Both the position numbers and the translations under genes were made by a program. A model generated the notes under the pieces. The model was not told the DNA's origin. It did no database searches and was given only the letters and a program-made list of their open reading frames with translations. A stretch of 5,052 bases of DNA from SZUA-442 sp051011415 (GTDB lineage Bacteria > Actinomycetota > Acidimicrobiia > Spongiisociales > UBA5794), in NCBI GenBank assembly GCA_051011415.1, contig JBPCTY010000006.1:1-5052 (forward strand), given 5' to 3'. Numbering within the stretch: the first letter of the stretch is position 1; every line of letters begins with the position of its first letter. This document shows, piece by piece, positions 1 to 5,052 of the stretch.

Positions 1-1
1 C

Positions 2-40
2 CTCACCGCAGCGCACGGCCTCGAAGTGGTGGGTTCATGA
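2..40 (+). CDS. 3' end of upstream gene, probably the ATPase of a sugar ABC importer (partial)
   Basis: Only the last 12 codons and the TGA stop (38-40) are inside the window. They read LTAAHGLEVVGS in the frame starting at base 2. The stop overlaps the ATG of the first permease in an ATGA, which implies translational coupling and membership of the same operon. The tail is too short to carry any domain motif. The call of an RbsA/MglA-like ATPase is inference from position: two RbsC-type permeases follow and no ATPase is seen elsewhere in the window. In this importer class the duplicated ATPase gene commonly sits directly before the permease genes. A substrate-binding protein or another gene remains possible. 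Confidence 0.45.
   Translation, partial: LTAAHGLEVVGS
37..40 (+). other. ATGA stop/start overlap (translational coupling)
   Basis: The TGA stop of the upstream partial gene (38-40) shares bases with the ATG of the first permease (37-39). The purine-rich stretch GGTGGG at 28-33 is a poor Shine-Dalgarno match and lies very close to the ATG. Re-initiation by the ribosome that finishes the upstream gene is therefore the more likely way this start is used. Confidence 0.7.
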
Positions 41-1047
41 CCTCAGCGACGGCAACCCTGAACTCGGAGCGGGCGCTGATGTTGCGCCGTTGGGTGCAGC
101 GGCATGGCTGGACGGTTGGCGTTTGGATTCTCCTGGTCGTACTCGTTGCGTGGTACACCACCCTGATCCCGCGCTTCGGGAGTTTTCAAGCCTCGACGAT
201 CATCACCGGCGGAACCGTGTGGGTTCTGCTCGGAGTCGCGCAAGCAGTGGTGGTGATCTCGGGAGGGCTCGACCTCGGAGTCGGAGGACTCTTGGTTCTG
301 AGCAGCGTTGCAGCCGCCCAGTTCATGGACGGTCAGCCGTTGGCCGTAGCTCTGGTGATCGCCGTGATCATCATGATTGTGGCTGCGGCCCTCAACGGAT
401 TCGTAGGCTGGATCATCAGCGTCTCCAAGATCCCTGACATCGTTGTGACCCTCGGCTCGCTCTACGTCTACCAAGGCCTTGCACTGATGGTGTTGCCGAA
501 GGTCGGTGGCGGCACGCCGGGATCGTTTCGATGGATGTTCACCGGATCGGAGTCCGGAGTCGGCGCAAATCCGTGGCCGGCCGTGGTGGCAATCCTGCTT
601 CCCGTCTTCATCGTTGCTTGGTGGATGGGGAAGACGAAGAGCGGTCTCTCGCTCTATGCCCTTGGAAGTGACTCGACCTCCGCCTTCCTGTCGGGGGTTC
701 GGAGTGCCCGGACGAAGGTCATCGCGTTTGCAGTCGCGGGCGCCCTGTGTGCGCTTGCTGGTTTCTCGTCGGTCAGCATCTCCGGAGTTGGCAATCCAAC
801 GACCGATGGCGGTGTGCTCACGCTCAACGCTGTGGCAGCGATTGTCCTTGGTGGTGTCGCCCTCACCGGGGGAGTCGGTTCGGTCATCGCTGTCGTTCCC
901 GCTGCCCTGGTCCTGTTCTTCTTCAATCCGATCTTGAGCGCTCTGGGCGTGGATCCCAATCGAGCCCAAGTCTTGCAAGGAGTTTTGATTGTGGTCGTGA
1001 TGATGGTTGCCGGTCTCCTCGAGTGGCGAAGGATCAGGCGATCATGA
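37..1047 (+). CDS. Sugar ABC transporter permease, RbsC-like (BPD_transp_2 family), first of a pair
   Basis: This 336-residue protein is an integral membrane subunit of a carbohydrate importer of the ribose/galactose/autoinducer-2 (CUT2) class. It would form the inner-membrane channel with the second permease. After a charged N-terminus (residues 10-23) come about eight to ten hydrophobic spans, roughly 26-44, 55-75, 82-96, 101-128, 134-154, 180-197, 228-250, 262-300 and 310-328, and a basic tail RRIRRS. The family signature SGGLDLGVGG is at 75-84; most relatives have GGIDLSVG, so this copy is slightly divergent. The cytoplasmic coupling loop KSGLSLYALGSDSTSAFLSGV (about 201-221) matches the FGR-YALGDN-AA-LSGI element that contacts the ATPase. 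LGGVALTGGVGS at 271-282 is another family hallmark. Length is normal for the family. The start at 37 is fixed by the ATGA overlap. The substrate cannot be deduced. Confidence 0.93.
   Translation: MTSATATLNSERALMLRRWVQRHGWTVGVWILLVVLVAWYTTLIPRFGSFQASTIITGGTVWVLLGVAQAVVVISGGLDLGVGGLLVLSSVAAAQFMDGQPLAVALVIAVIIMIVAAALNGFVGWIISVSKIPDIVVTLGSLYVYQGLALMVLPKVGGGTPGSFRWMFTGSESGVGANPWPAVVAILLPVFIVAWWMGKTKSGLSLYALGSDSTSAFLSGVRSARTKVIAFAVAGALCALAGFSSVSISGVGNPTTDGGVLTLNAVAAIVLGGVALTGGVGSVIAVVPAALVLFFFNPILSALGVDPNRAQVLQGVLIVVVMMVAGLLEWRRIRRS
1044..1047 (+). other. ATGA stop/start overlap between the two permeases
   Basis: The stop of the first permease (TGA 1045-1047) overlaps the ATG of the second (1044-1046). 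GAAGGA at 1028-1033, ten bases before the ATG, is a plausible Shine-Dalgarno site inside the end of the first gene. The same arrangement is seen at 37-40, so the transport genes appear to be made in coupled, near-equal amounts, as expected for subunits of one complex. Confidence 0.75.
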
Positions 1048-2045
1048 CGAACGCACCAACATCAACCCCACAGCACACCGAATCCGAGCCAACCAAGCCA
1101 TCGCTTGTAAAGCGGCTTGCTTCTCGCCCGCAGCTTGCACTTGTCGGCGTGTTGGTGATTCTGATTCTCGTAACCGGAATCGTCGAACCAAACTATCTGT
1201 CAGTCGCAGGGCTACGGAACTCGCTCATCTGGGCGATTCCGATTGGCATCCTCGCTGCTGGCCAAACGATCCTGATGCTGACTGGCGGCATCGACCTGTC
1301 GATTGCCATGATCGCGACGGCGTCGGCGTATGTCACCGCAAACCAGTCAGCGACCGGCACGGCGTTCGCGATCGTTGTAGGCCTCACGGTTGGACTGATT
1401 GCTGGGAGCGTCAACGGAATCGGCGTTGGCGTATTCCGAGTCAACCCACTGATCATGACTCTGGCCATGGCCGGAATCCTGCTTGGCCTGTTCAGCGGCT
1501 GGGCGACGACAATCTTTGCTGGCTCCACACAAATGAACGACTTCATGCGTTCACTGGGCGGCGGCAACTTCTTTGGCGGTCGGATTCCGTGGGCGGCACT
1601 CGTGTGGGCTGTCGTGGCTGTTCTGGTGGTCGTGCTTCTGCGAAAGACGGGTTTTGGAAGAAACCTCTATGCCCTCGGCGACAACCCAACAGCGTCGCGG
1701 CTGTCAGGTATTCGAGCTTGGCAGGTGCTGGTCGCTGCGTACGCACTGAGCGGAGTGCTGGGCTCAGTAGCGGGACTCTTGGTGGGTGGCCGCGTCGGAG
1801 CTGTTGATCTACAGCTCGCAGGTTTCCTGCTGCTTCCGTCAGTAGCGGCAGCGGTCATCGGTGGCACGTCGATCTTTGGTGGTGTTGGTACGTATACGGG
1901 CACCATCATCGGCGCGCTGATTCTCGGTGTGCTCCAGTCACTCCTCACGTTCCTCGGCGCCGGGCAGGCCATTCAGCAGATCTTGTACGGCCTCATCATC
2001 ATCGGATTGTCGTGGATGTACTCAAGGCTGGCATCCGCCCAATGA
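1044..2045 (+). CDS. Sugar ABC transporter permease, RbsC-like (BPD_transp_2 family), second of a pair
   Basis: This 333-residue inner-membrane protein is the second channel subunit of the importer. A polar, Thr/Pro/Glu-rich leader of about 28 residues precedes the first membrane span (about 31-47). Further spans fill most of the sequence to residue 325. The family signature GGIDLSIAM is at 81-89, closer to consensus than in the first permease. The cytoplasmic loop KTGFGRNLYALGDNPTASRL (201-220) is a textbook ATPase-contact element. VIGGTSIFGGVGT at 271-283 matches the conserved late-span motif. The open frame extends upstream to an ATG at 747, but that part lies inside the first permease and encodes Arg/Cys/Ser-rich shadow sequence. 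The ATG at 1044 gives the normal family length and sits on an ATGA overlap. The two permeases differ clearly outside the motifs, so a heterodimer like LsrC/LsrD or YtfT/YjfF is more likely than a recent duplication. Confidence 0.94.
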   Translation: MTNAPTSTPQHTESEPTKPSLVKRLASRPQLALVGVLVILILVTGIVEPNYLSVAGLRNSLIWAIPIGILAAGQTILMLTGGIDLSIAMIATASAYVTANQSATGTAFAIVVGLTVGLIAGSVNGIGVGVFRVNPLIMTLAMAGILLGLFSGWATTIFAGSTQMNDFMRSLGGGNFFGGRIPWAALVWAVVAVLVVVLLRKTGFGRNLYALGDNPTASRLSGIRAWQVLVAAYALSGVLGSVAGLLVGGRVGAVDLQLAGFLLLPSVAAAVIGGTSIFGGVGTYTGTIIGALILGVLQSLLTFLGAGQAIQQILYGLIIIGLSWMYSRLASAQ

Positions 2046-2047
2046 CG

Positions 2048-2053
2048 AAAGGA
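2048..2053 (+). promoter_or_regulatory. Shine-Dalgarno site that fixes the dehydrogenase start
   Basis: AAAGGA lies five bases before the ATG at 2059, in the 13-base gap after the second permease stop. It supports 2059 over the in-frame ATG at 1927, which lies inside the permease gene. Confidence 0.7.
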
Positions 2054-2058
2054 ATCGC

Positions 2059-3213
2059 ATGCGATTGAGTGAGATTCGCGCAGTCGTCATCGGTGTCGGA
2101 TTCATCGGTGTCGCACACGTCGAGGCTCTGCGTCGACTGGGTGTTGACGTAGTTGGCGTCGTCGGTTCGACGCCGGAGCGAGCGCAGGTCAAAGCCGATG
2201 CGGCGAACCTTCCTCGGGTATATGAAAGTGTTGAGGCAGTTGCCGCCGACTCGACGGTCGACGTGGTGCACGTCGCATCACCCAATCATGTGCACGCCGA
2301 TCAGGTCCGCATCTTGCTGGACGCTGGCAAGCACGTCGTGTGCGAAAAGCCCCTGGCCCTGACGTCATCAGACACCGAGGATCTCGTCGAGCGAGCAAAG
2401 CAAGCCGGCGTTGTCAATGCCGTGTGCTTCAACCTTCGCTTCTATCCCAACTGCCATCAGGCAATGGCGATGGTCGACGATGGCCAGATCGGTAGCCCGC
2501 GATTTGTCAGTGGTGGGTATCTCCAGGATTGGCTGTTGCGTGATACCGACTGGAACTGGCGCCTGATACCAGAAGAGGCGGGCCAGCTTCGTGCCGTTGC
2601 CGACATTGGCTCGCACTGGCTCGACCTGTCCCAATTCATTCTCGGCGAGCGGATTGTTGAGGTCATGGCGGATCTTCACACATTCGTGCCGGTTCGCCGA
2701 CACCCGGTGGGGCCGGTGGAGACCTTCGCATCGGATACCTCCTCGGAAGAGTTGGTAGAAGAGACCATGTCTTCCGATGATGCCGCAAGCATCCTGCTTC
2801 GGTATGAGAATGGAGCACGGGGGATGGTCGCCGTGAGCCAAGTAGCTGCGGGACGCAAGAACTCGATCACCATCGAGGTCGATGGCTCGGAGAGCGCACT
2901 GTCGTGGTTCTCCGAAAACCCCGACCATCTGTGGATCGGTCACAGAGGTAGACCGAATGAGGTCCTTCAGAGGGATCCCTCTCTGAGCTTGCCACCAGCG
3001 GCAAGGATCACTGGGTACCCCGGTGGCCATGTCGAGGGCTATCCGGACACCTTCCGAGCGCTCTTCCAAGAGGTCTATAGGGATGTTGCCGCCGGTGGCC
3101 CCGCAGCCGCACCCACATACCCGACCTTCGCTGATGGTCACGACGTGCTCCTCGTGACCGAAGCAATCGCAACCAGTTCACAGGAGCAGCGCTGGATCCC
3201 CGTTGATAGATAG
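2059..3213 (+). CDS. Gfo/Idh/MocA-family NAD(P)-dependent sugar or polyol dehydrogenase
   Basis: This 384-residue cytoplasmic enzyme is predicted to oxidise a hydroxyl of a sugar, inositol or glycoside (or reduce the ketone) using NAD(P). The N-terminal Rossmann fold begins at residue 8 with the dinucleotide motif GVGFIGVAH (12-20). SPNHVHA at 74-80 and CEKPLAL at 95-101 follow; K97 of the EKP motif is the usual catalytic lysine. The C-terminal domain carries DIGSHWLDL at 182-190, where D182 and H186 fit the conserved catalytic and substrate-binding positions. A Trp-rich stretch, LQDWLLRDTDWNWRL (155-169), should help line the sugar pocket. An acidic, Ser-rich segment at about 221-240 precedes the C-terminal sheet. 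The motifs are intact and the length is normal for the family. The start has a good Shine-Dalgarno site. Relatives include inositol dehydrogenase IolG and levoglucosan dehydrogenase LgdA; sequence alone does not choose between them, nor between NAD and NADP. Confidence 0.93.
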   Translation: MRLSEIRAVVIGVGFIGVAHVEALRRLGVDVVGVVGSTPERAQVKADAANLPRVYESVEAVAADSTVDVVHVASPNHVHADQVRILLDAGKHVVCEKPLALTSSDTEDLVERAKQAGVVNAVCFNLRFYPNCHQAMAMVDDGQIGSPRFVSGGYLQDWLLRDTDWNWRLIPEEAGQLRAVADIGSHWLDLSQFILGERIVEVMADLHTFVPVRRHPVGPVETFASDTSSEELVEETMSSDDAASILLRYENGARGMVAVSQVAAGRKNSITIEVDGSESALSWFSENPDHLWIGHRGRPNEVLQRDPSLSLPPAARITGYPGGHVEGYPDTFRALFQEVYRDVAAGGPAAAPTYPTFADGHDVLLVTEAIATSSQEQRWIPVDR

Positions 3214-3217
3214 GAGA
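3212..3217 (+). promoter_or_regulatory. Shine-Dalgarno site overlapping the dehydrogenase stop
   Basis: AGGAGA starts inside the TAG stop of the dehydrogenase (3211-3213) and ends eight bases before the ATG at 3226. It is the strongest ribosome-binding site in the window. It suggests the isomerase is translated well and independently rather than only by re-initiation. Confidence 0.75.
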
Positions 3218-3225
3218 CACTTGTC

Positions 3226-4140
3226 ATGAAGCTTGGACTTCTCACAGCACCATTCCCCGATACCCCGCTCAACGACATCGCCGACTGGAGTGCGGCCAAC
3301 GGATTCTCGATGCTTGAGGTCTGTACCTGGCCGGTCGACACAGGTGAAACCCGTCGGTACGGCGGTATCACCCACATCGATGTGGACGGATTGAGCGAGG
3401 CGCAAGGCCAGGACATCGTTGCCGAACTGGCATCGAAGGGAATCGAAATCTCAGGTCTGGGCTACTACCCGAACCCTTTGCATCCGGATGCCGAACACCG
3501 ACAGGCAGTCGCCGACCACCTTCACAAGGTGATCACGGCGGCGTCGCTGATGAACGTCCCCGTGGTCAACACGTTCATTGGGGCAGATCAGACGAGAACA
3601 CAGGCAGAAAACTGGGAGCACGCCAAAGAGATCTGGCACCCGTTGGTCGATCATGCGAAGGACTCAGGCGTACGGATCGCAATCGAGAACTGCCCGATGA
3701 TCTTTTCAAACGACGAGTGGCCCTCAGGCCACAATCTTGCATACTCGCCTGCAATGTGGCGGACGATGTTTGAGGAGTTCGGGGACACCGTCGGTCTCAA
3801 TATCGATCCATCGCACCTCATTTGGCAGATGATTGATGTGGGTCGAGTTGTCGATGAGTTCGGTGACCGGTTCTATCACATTCATGCCAAGGATCTTGAG
3901 ATCGACTACGAGGGCCTGTACAACAACGGGATTCTGTCGCTCGGAATGGGTTGGCAGGTCCCCCGTCTCCCGGGACTCGGAGACGTTGACTGGGAAGAGT
4001 TCTTCAGTGCCCTGTATCGGGTTGGCTACGACTACGTGGTGTGTGTCGAACACGAGGACCGTCAGTTCGAAGGCACGGATGAGTTGATAAAGCGAGGGTT
4101 CCTGCTCGCTCGCAACATCCTCGCTCCATACGTCGTCTGA
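3226..4140 (+). CDS. AP_endonuc_2-type TIM-barrel sugar isomerase/epimerase (IolE-like)
   Basis: This 304-residue cytoplasmic protein belongs to the xylose-isomerase-like TIM-barrel superfamily, whose members isomerise, epimerise, dehydrate or eliminate on sugars and keto-sugars, usually with a divalent metal. The first strand is MKLGLLTAPF. The expected metal ligands sit at barrel strand ends: E154 in IAIENCP, D194 (with H197) in NIDPSHL, H220 in HIHAKD, and E275 in CVEHED. H218 and K222 flank the third site. A loop at 158-175 (FSNDEWPSGHNLAYSP within it) and GMGWQVPRLPGLGDVDW at 240-256 are rich in Trp, Gly and Pro and probably shape the substrate pocket. Length is usual for the family and nothing is missing. 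It lies 12 bases after the dehydrogenase, so it probably acts on that enzyme's keto product. Many such proteins are annotated as inositol catabolism or sugar phosphate isomerases without proof; nothing here shows that the substrate is phosphorylated. Confidence 0.9.
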   Translation: MKLGLLTAPFPDTPLNDIADWSAANGFSMLEVCTWPVDTGETRRYGGITHIDVDGLSEAQGQDIVAELASKGIEISGLGYYPNPLHPDAEHRQAVADHLHKVITAASLMNVPVVNTFIGADQTRTQAENWEHAKEIWHPLVDHAKDSGVRIAIENCPMIFSNDEWPSGHNLAYSPAMWRTMFEEFGDTVGLNIDPSHLIWQMIDVGRVVDEFGDRFYHIHAKDLEIDYEGLYNNGILSLGMGWQVPRLPGLGDVDWEEFFSALYRVGYDYVVCVEHEDRQFEGTDELIKRGFLLARNILAPYVV

Positions 4141-4143
4141 CCG

Positions 4144-5052
4144 ATGTCCGTCCCTCTCGCCGGGACCTACGACGTCATAGTCGTCGGGTCGGGTTCAGCT
4201 GGTTCGCCAGCTGCAATCGCCGCTGCACGTGCAGGTGCAAGAACGCTCCTCATCGAGAAGCTCCCGTTTCTGGGAGGCAACTCGACGGCCGTTCTTGACA
4301 CGTTCTATGGGTTCTACACACCGGGTCGGGAGTCGATCAAGGTCGTCGGCGGAATCGGTGACGACGTCGTCGAGGGCCTTGAGAGTCTGGGCGGTGTTCT
4401 TAGACGACCGAACACGTACGGCGCCGGTACGGGTGTGACGTACCTTGCGGAGCATCTGAAGATCGTCTGGGAGCAGCTGGTTGTAGAGAGTGGTGTGGAC
4501 GTGCTGCTCCATGCGTTCCTGCAAGAGGTCGCAGCTGTCGACGGAAGAGTGACCGAGATCGTCGTGGCCACAAAGGCCGGACCGCAACGATTCCGGGCTT
4601 CGGTGTTCGTCGACGCGTCCGGGGACGGTGACCTATGTCACCACGCGGGCTTTGGGTACGAGCTAGCCGGATCGATCAGTCCAGCGCAGACATTGACCAC
4701 GACCTTCCGCATGGTGAATGTCGATCACTCGCTGAGGGCGACCATCACCAAGGACGGACTGCACCAACTCATGGCCGAGGCTGCCGCAATTGGCGACTAC
4801 AACCTGCCGCGGCGGGAGGGGAGCGACCACATCACGCCGATCGACGGCATGACAGCAACCGTGATGACCCGAATCGATCACGTGGCCACCGTCGGAGGCG
4901 AGACATCAAACGCGACAGACCCGAGCATTCTGACGAAAGCTGAGATTGAAGGACGCCAACAAGCGCTCGAATACGCACGATTCCTCGTCGACAAGGTTCC
5001 GGGATACGCCTCCGCACAGCTCGTCGCCCTATCGACGCAGGTAGGACTGAGA
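4144..5052 (+). CDS. FAD-dependent oxidoreductase, FAD_oxidored-like (partial, runs off the right edge)
   Basis: Reading from the ATG at 4144 gives 303 codons without a stop to the window end. The N-terminus has a classical FAD-binding Rossmann motif: YDVIVVGSGSAG (9-20), then an Ala-rich helix and LLIEK with E38 placed to bind the ADP ribose. FLGGNST (42-48) follows, as is usual after this fold in the family. VDASGDGDL at 156-164 is the second FAD-contact motif, typical of FAD_oxidored and related proteins. The visible part ends in STQVGLR, which resembles the run-up to the GxRE(T/S)R block of this family, so roughly a third of the protein is likely outside. No signal peptide or membrane span is seen, so it is probably cytoplasmic. 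The start is forced: an in-frame stop lies two codons upstream (4138-4140) and there is no other start before the GxGxxG motif. No clear Shine-Dalgarno site is present. It is predicted to oxidise or reduce an intermediate in the same pathway; the electron acceptor and substrate are unknown. Confidence 0.88.
   Translation, partial: MSVPLAGTYDVIVVGSGSAGSPAAIAAARAGARTLLIEKLPFLGGNSTAVLDTFYGFYTPGRESIKVVGGIGDDVVEGLESLGGVLRRPNTYGAGTGVTYLAEHLKIVWEQLVVESGVDVLLHAFLQEVAAVDGRVTEIVVATKAGPQRFRASVFVDASGDGDLCHHAGFGYELAGSISPAQTLTTTFRMVNVDHSLRATITKDGLHQLMAEAAAIGDYNLPRREGSDHITPIDGMTATVMTRIDHVATVGGETSNATDPSILTKAEIEGRQQALEYARFLVDKVPGYASAQLVALSTQVGLR

Noticed and set aside
43..978. Long 311-residue open frame on the minus strand opposite the first permease
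   Set aside because: Its product is rich in Arg, Asp, His, Gln and Gly with no recognisable fold. It lies wholly opposite a clear membrane-protein gene, and such frames arise from the codon bias of GC-rich genes.
747..1043. Upstream in-frame extension of the second permease
   Set aside because: The 99 extra residues overlap the first permease and are Arg/Cys/Ser-rich, unlike a membrane or leader sequence. The start at 1044 gives the normal length and an ATGA coupling.
1927..2058. Upstream in-frame extension of the dehydrogenase
   Set aside because: The 44 extra residues are Ser/Cys/Arg-rich shadow sequence inside the second permease. The Rossmann fold begins only a few residues after the ATG at 2059, which has its own Shine-Dalgarno site.
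2969..2982. Perfect 14-base palindrome AGAGGGATCCCTCT, with a slipped alternative pairing TCAGAG/CTCTGA around it
   Set aside because: It lies in the middle of the dehydrogenase coding sequence with no T-run or gene boundary nearby. One such palindrome in about 5 kb is within chance expectation, so I do not call it an operator or terminator.
2368..3141. 257-residue open frame on the minus strand opposite the dehydrogenase
   Set aside because: No motif is visible, and it lies inside a gene with intact family motifs on the plus strand. It is a shadow frame.
4195..4587. 130-residue open frame on the minus strand opposite the start of the flavoprotein
   Set aside because: The plus strand carries clear FAD-binding motifs across this stretch. 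The minus-strand product has no recognisable domain.

Overview
This window is an all-plus-strand stretch of one catabolic operon. It has almost no non-coding DNA: the largest gap between genes is 13 bases. G+C is about 60% by eye. Tight ATGA overlaps, Shine-Dalgarno sites of the AAGGA/AGGAG type and the gene content suggest a moderately high-GC bacterium. An actinobacterium is my best guess, but that rests on style and content, not on a marker gene.

Layout from left to right. Positions 2-40 are the last codons of an upstream gene, most likely the ATPase of a sugar ABC importer. Two RbsC-type (BPD_transp_2) permeases follow at 37-1047 and 1044-2045. Each starts on the stop codon of the gene before it. 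Next is an NAD(P)-dependent Gfo/Idh/MocA-family dehydrogenase at 2059-3213, then an AP_endonuc_2/IolE-like TIM-barrel sugar isomerase/epimerase at 3226-4140. Last is the N-terminal two thirds or so of an FAD-dependent oxidoreductase (FAD_oxidored-like, DGD motif) that begins at 4144 and runs off the right edge. No stretch above 300 bases lacks a gene. I see no RNA genes, mobile elements, CRISPR arrays, terminators or promoters; the operon's promoter must lie to the left of the window.

How the genes could work together (inference): a CUT2-type ABC importer with a heterodimeric membrane domain takes up a sugar, polyol or sugar derivative. The Gfo/Idh/MocA enzyme oxidises a hydroxyl to a ketone. 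The metal-dependent TIM-barrel enzyme then isomerises, epimerises or eliminates on the keto intermediate. The FAD enzyme adds a second redox step. The substrate cannot be read from sequence; inositols, anhydrosugars such as levoglucosan, and glycosides are all possible. The families are known, so this is not a new type of system, but the pairing of two unrelated oxidoreductases around one TIM-barrel enzyme is worth a second look as a possibly uncharacterised sugar pathway.
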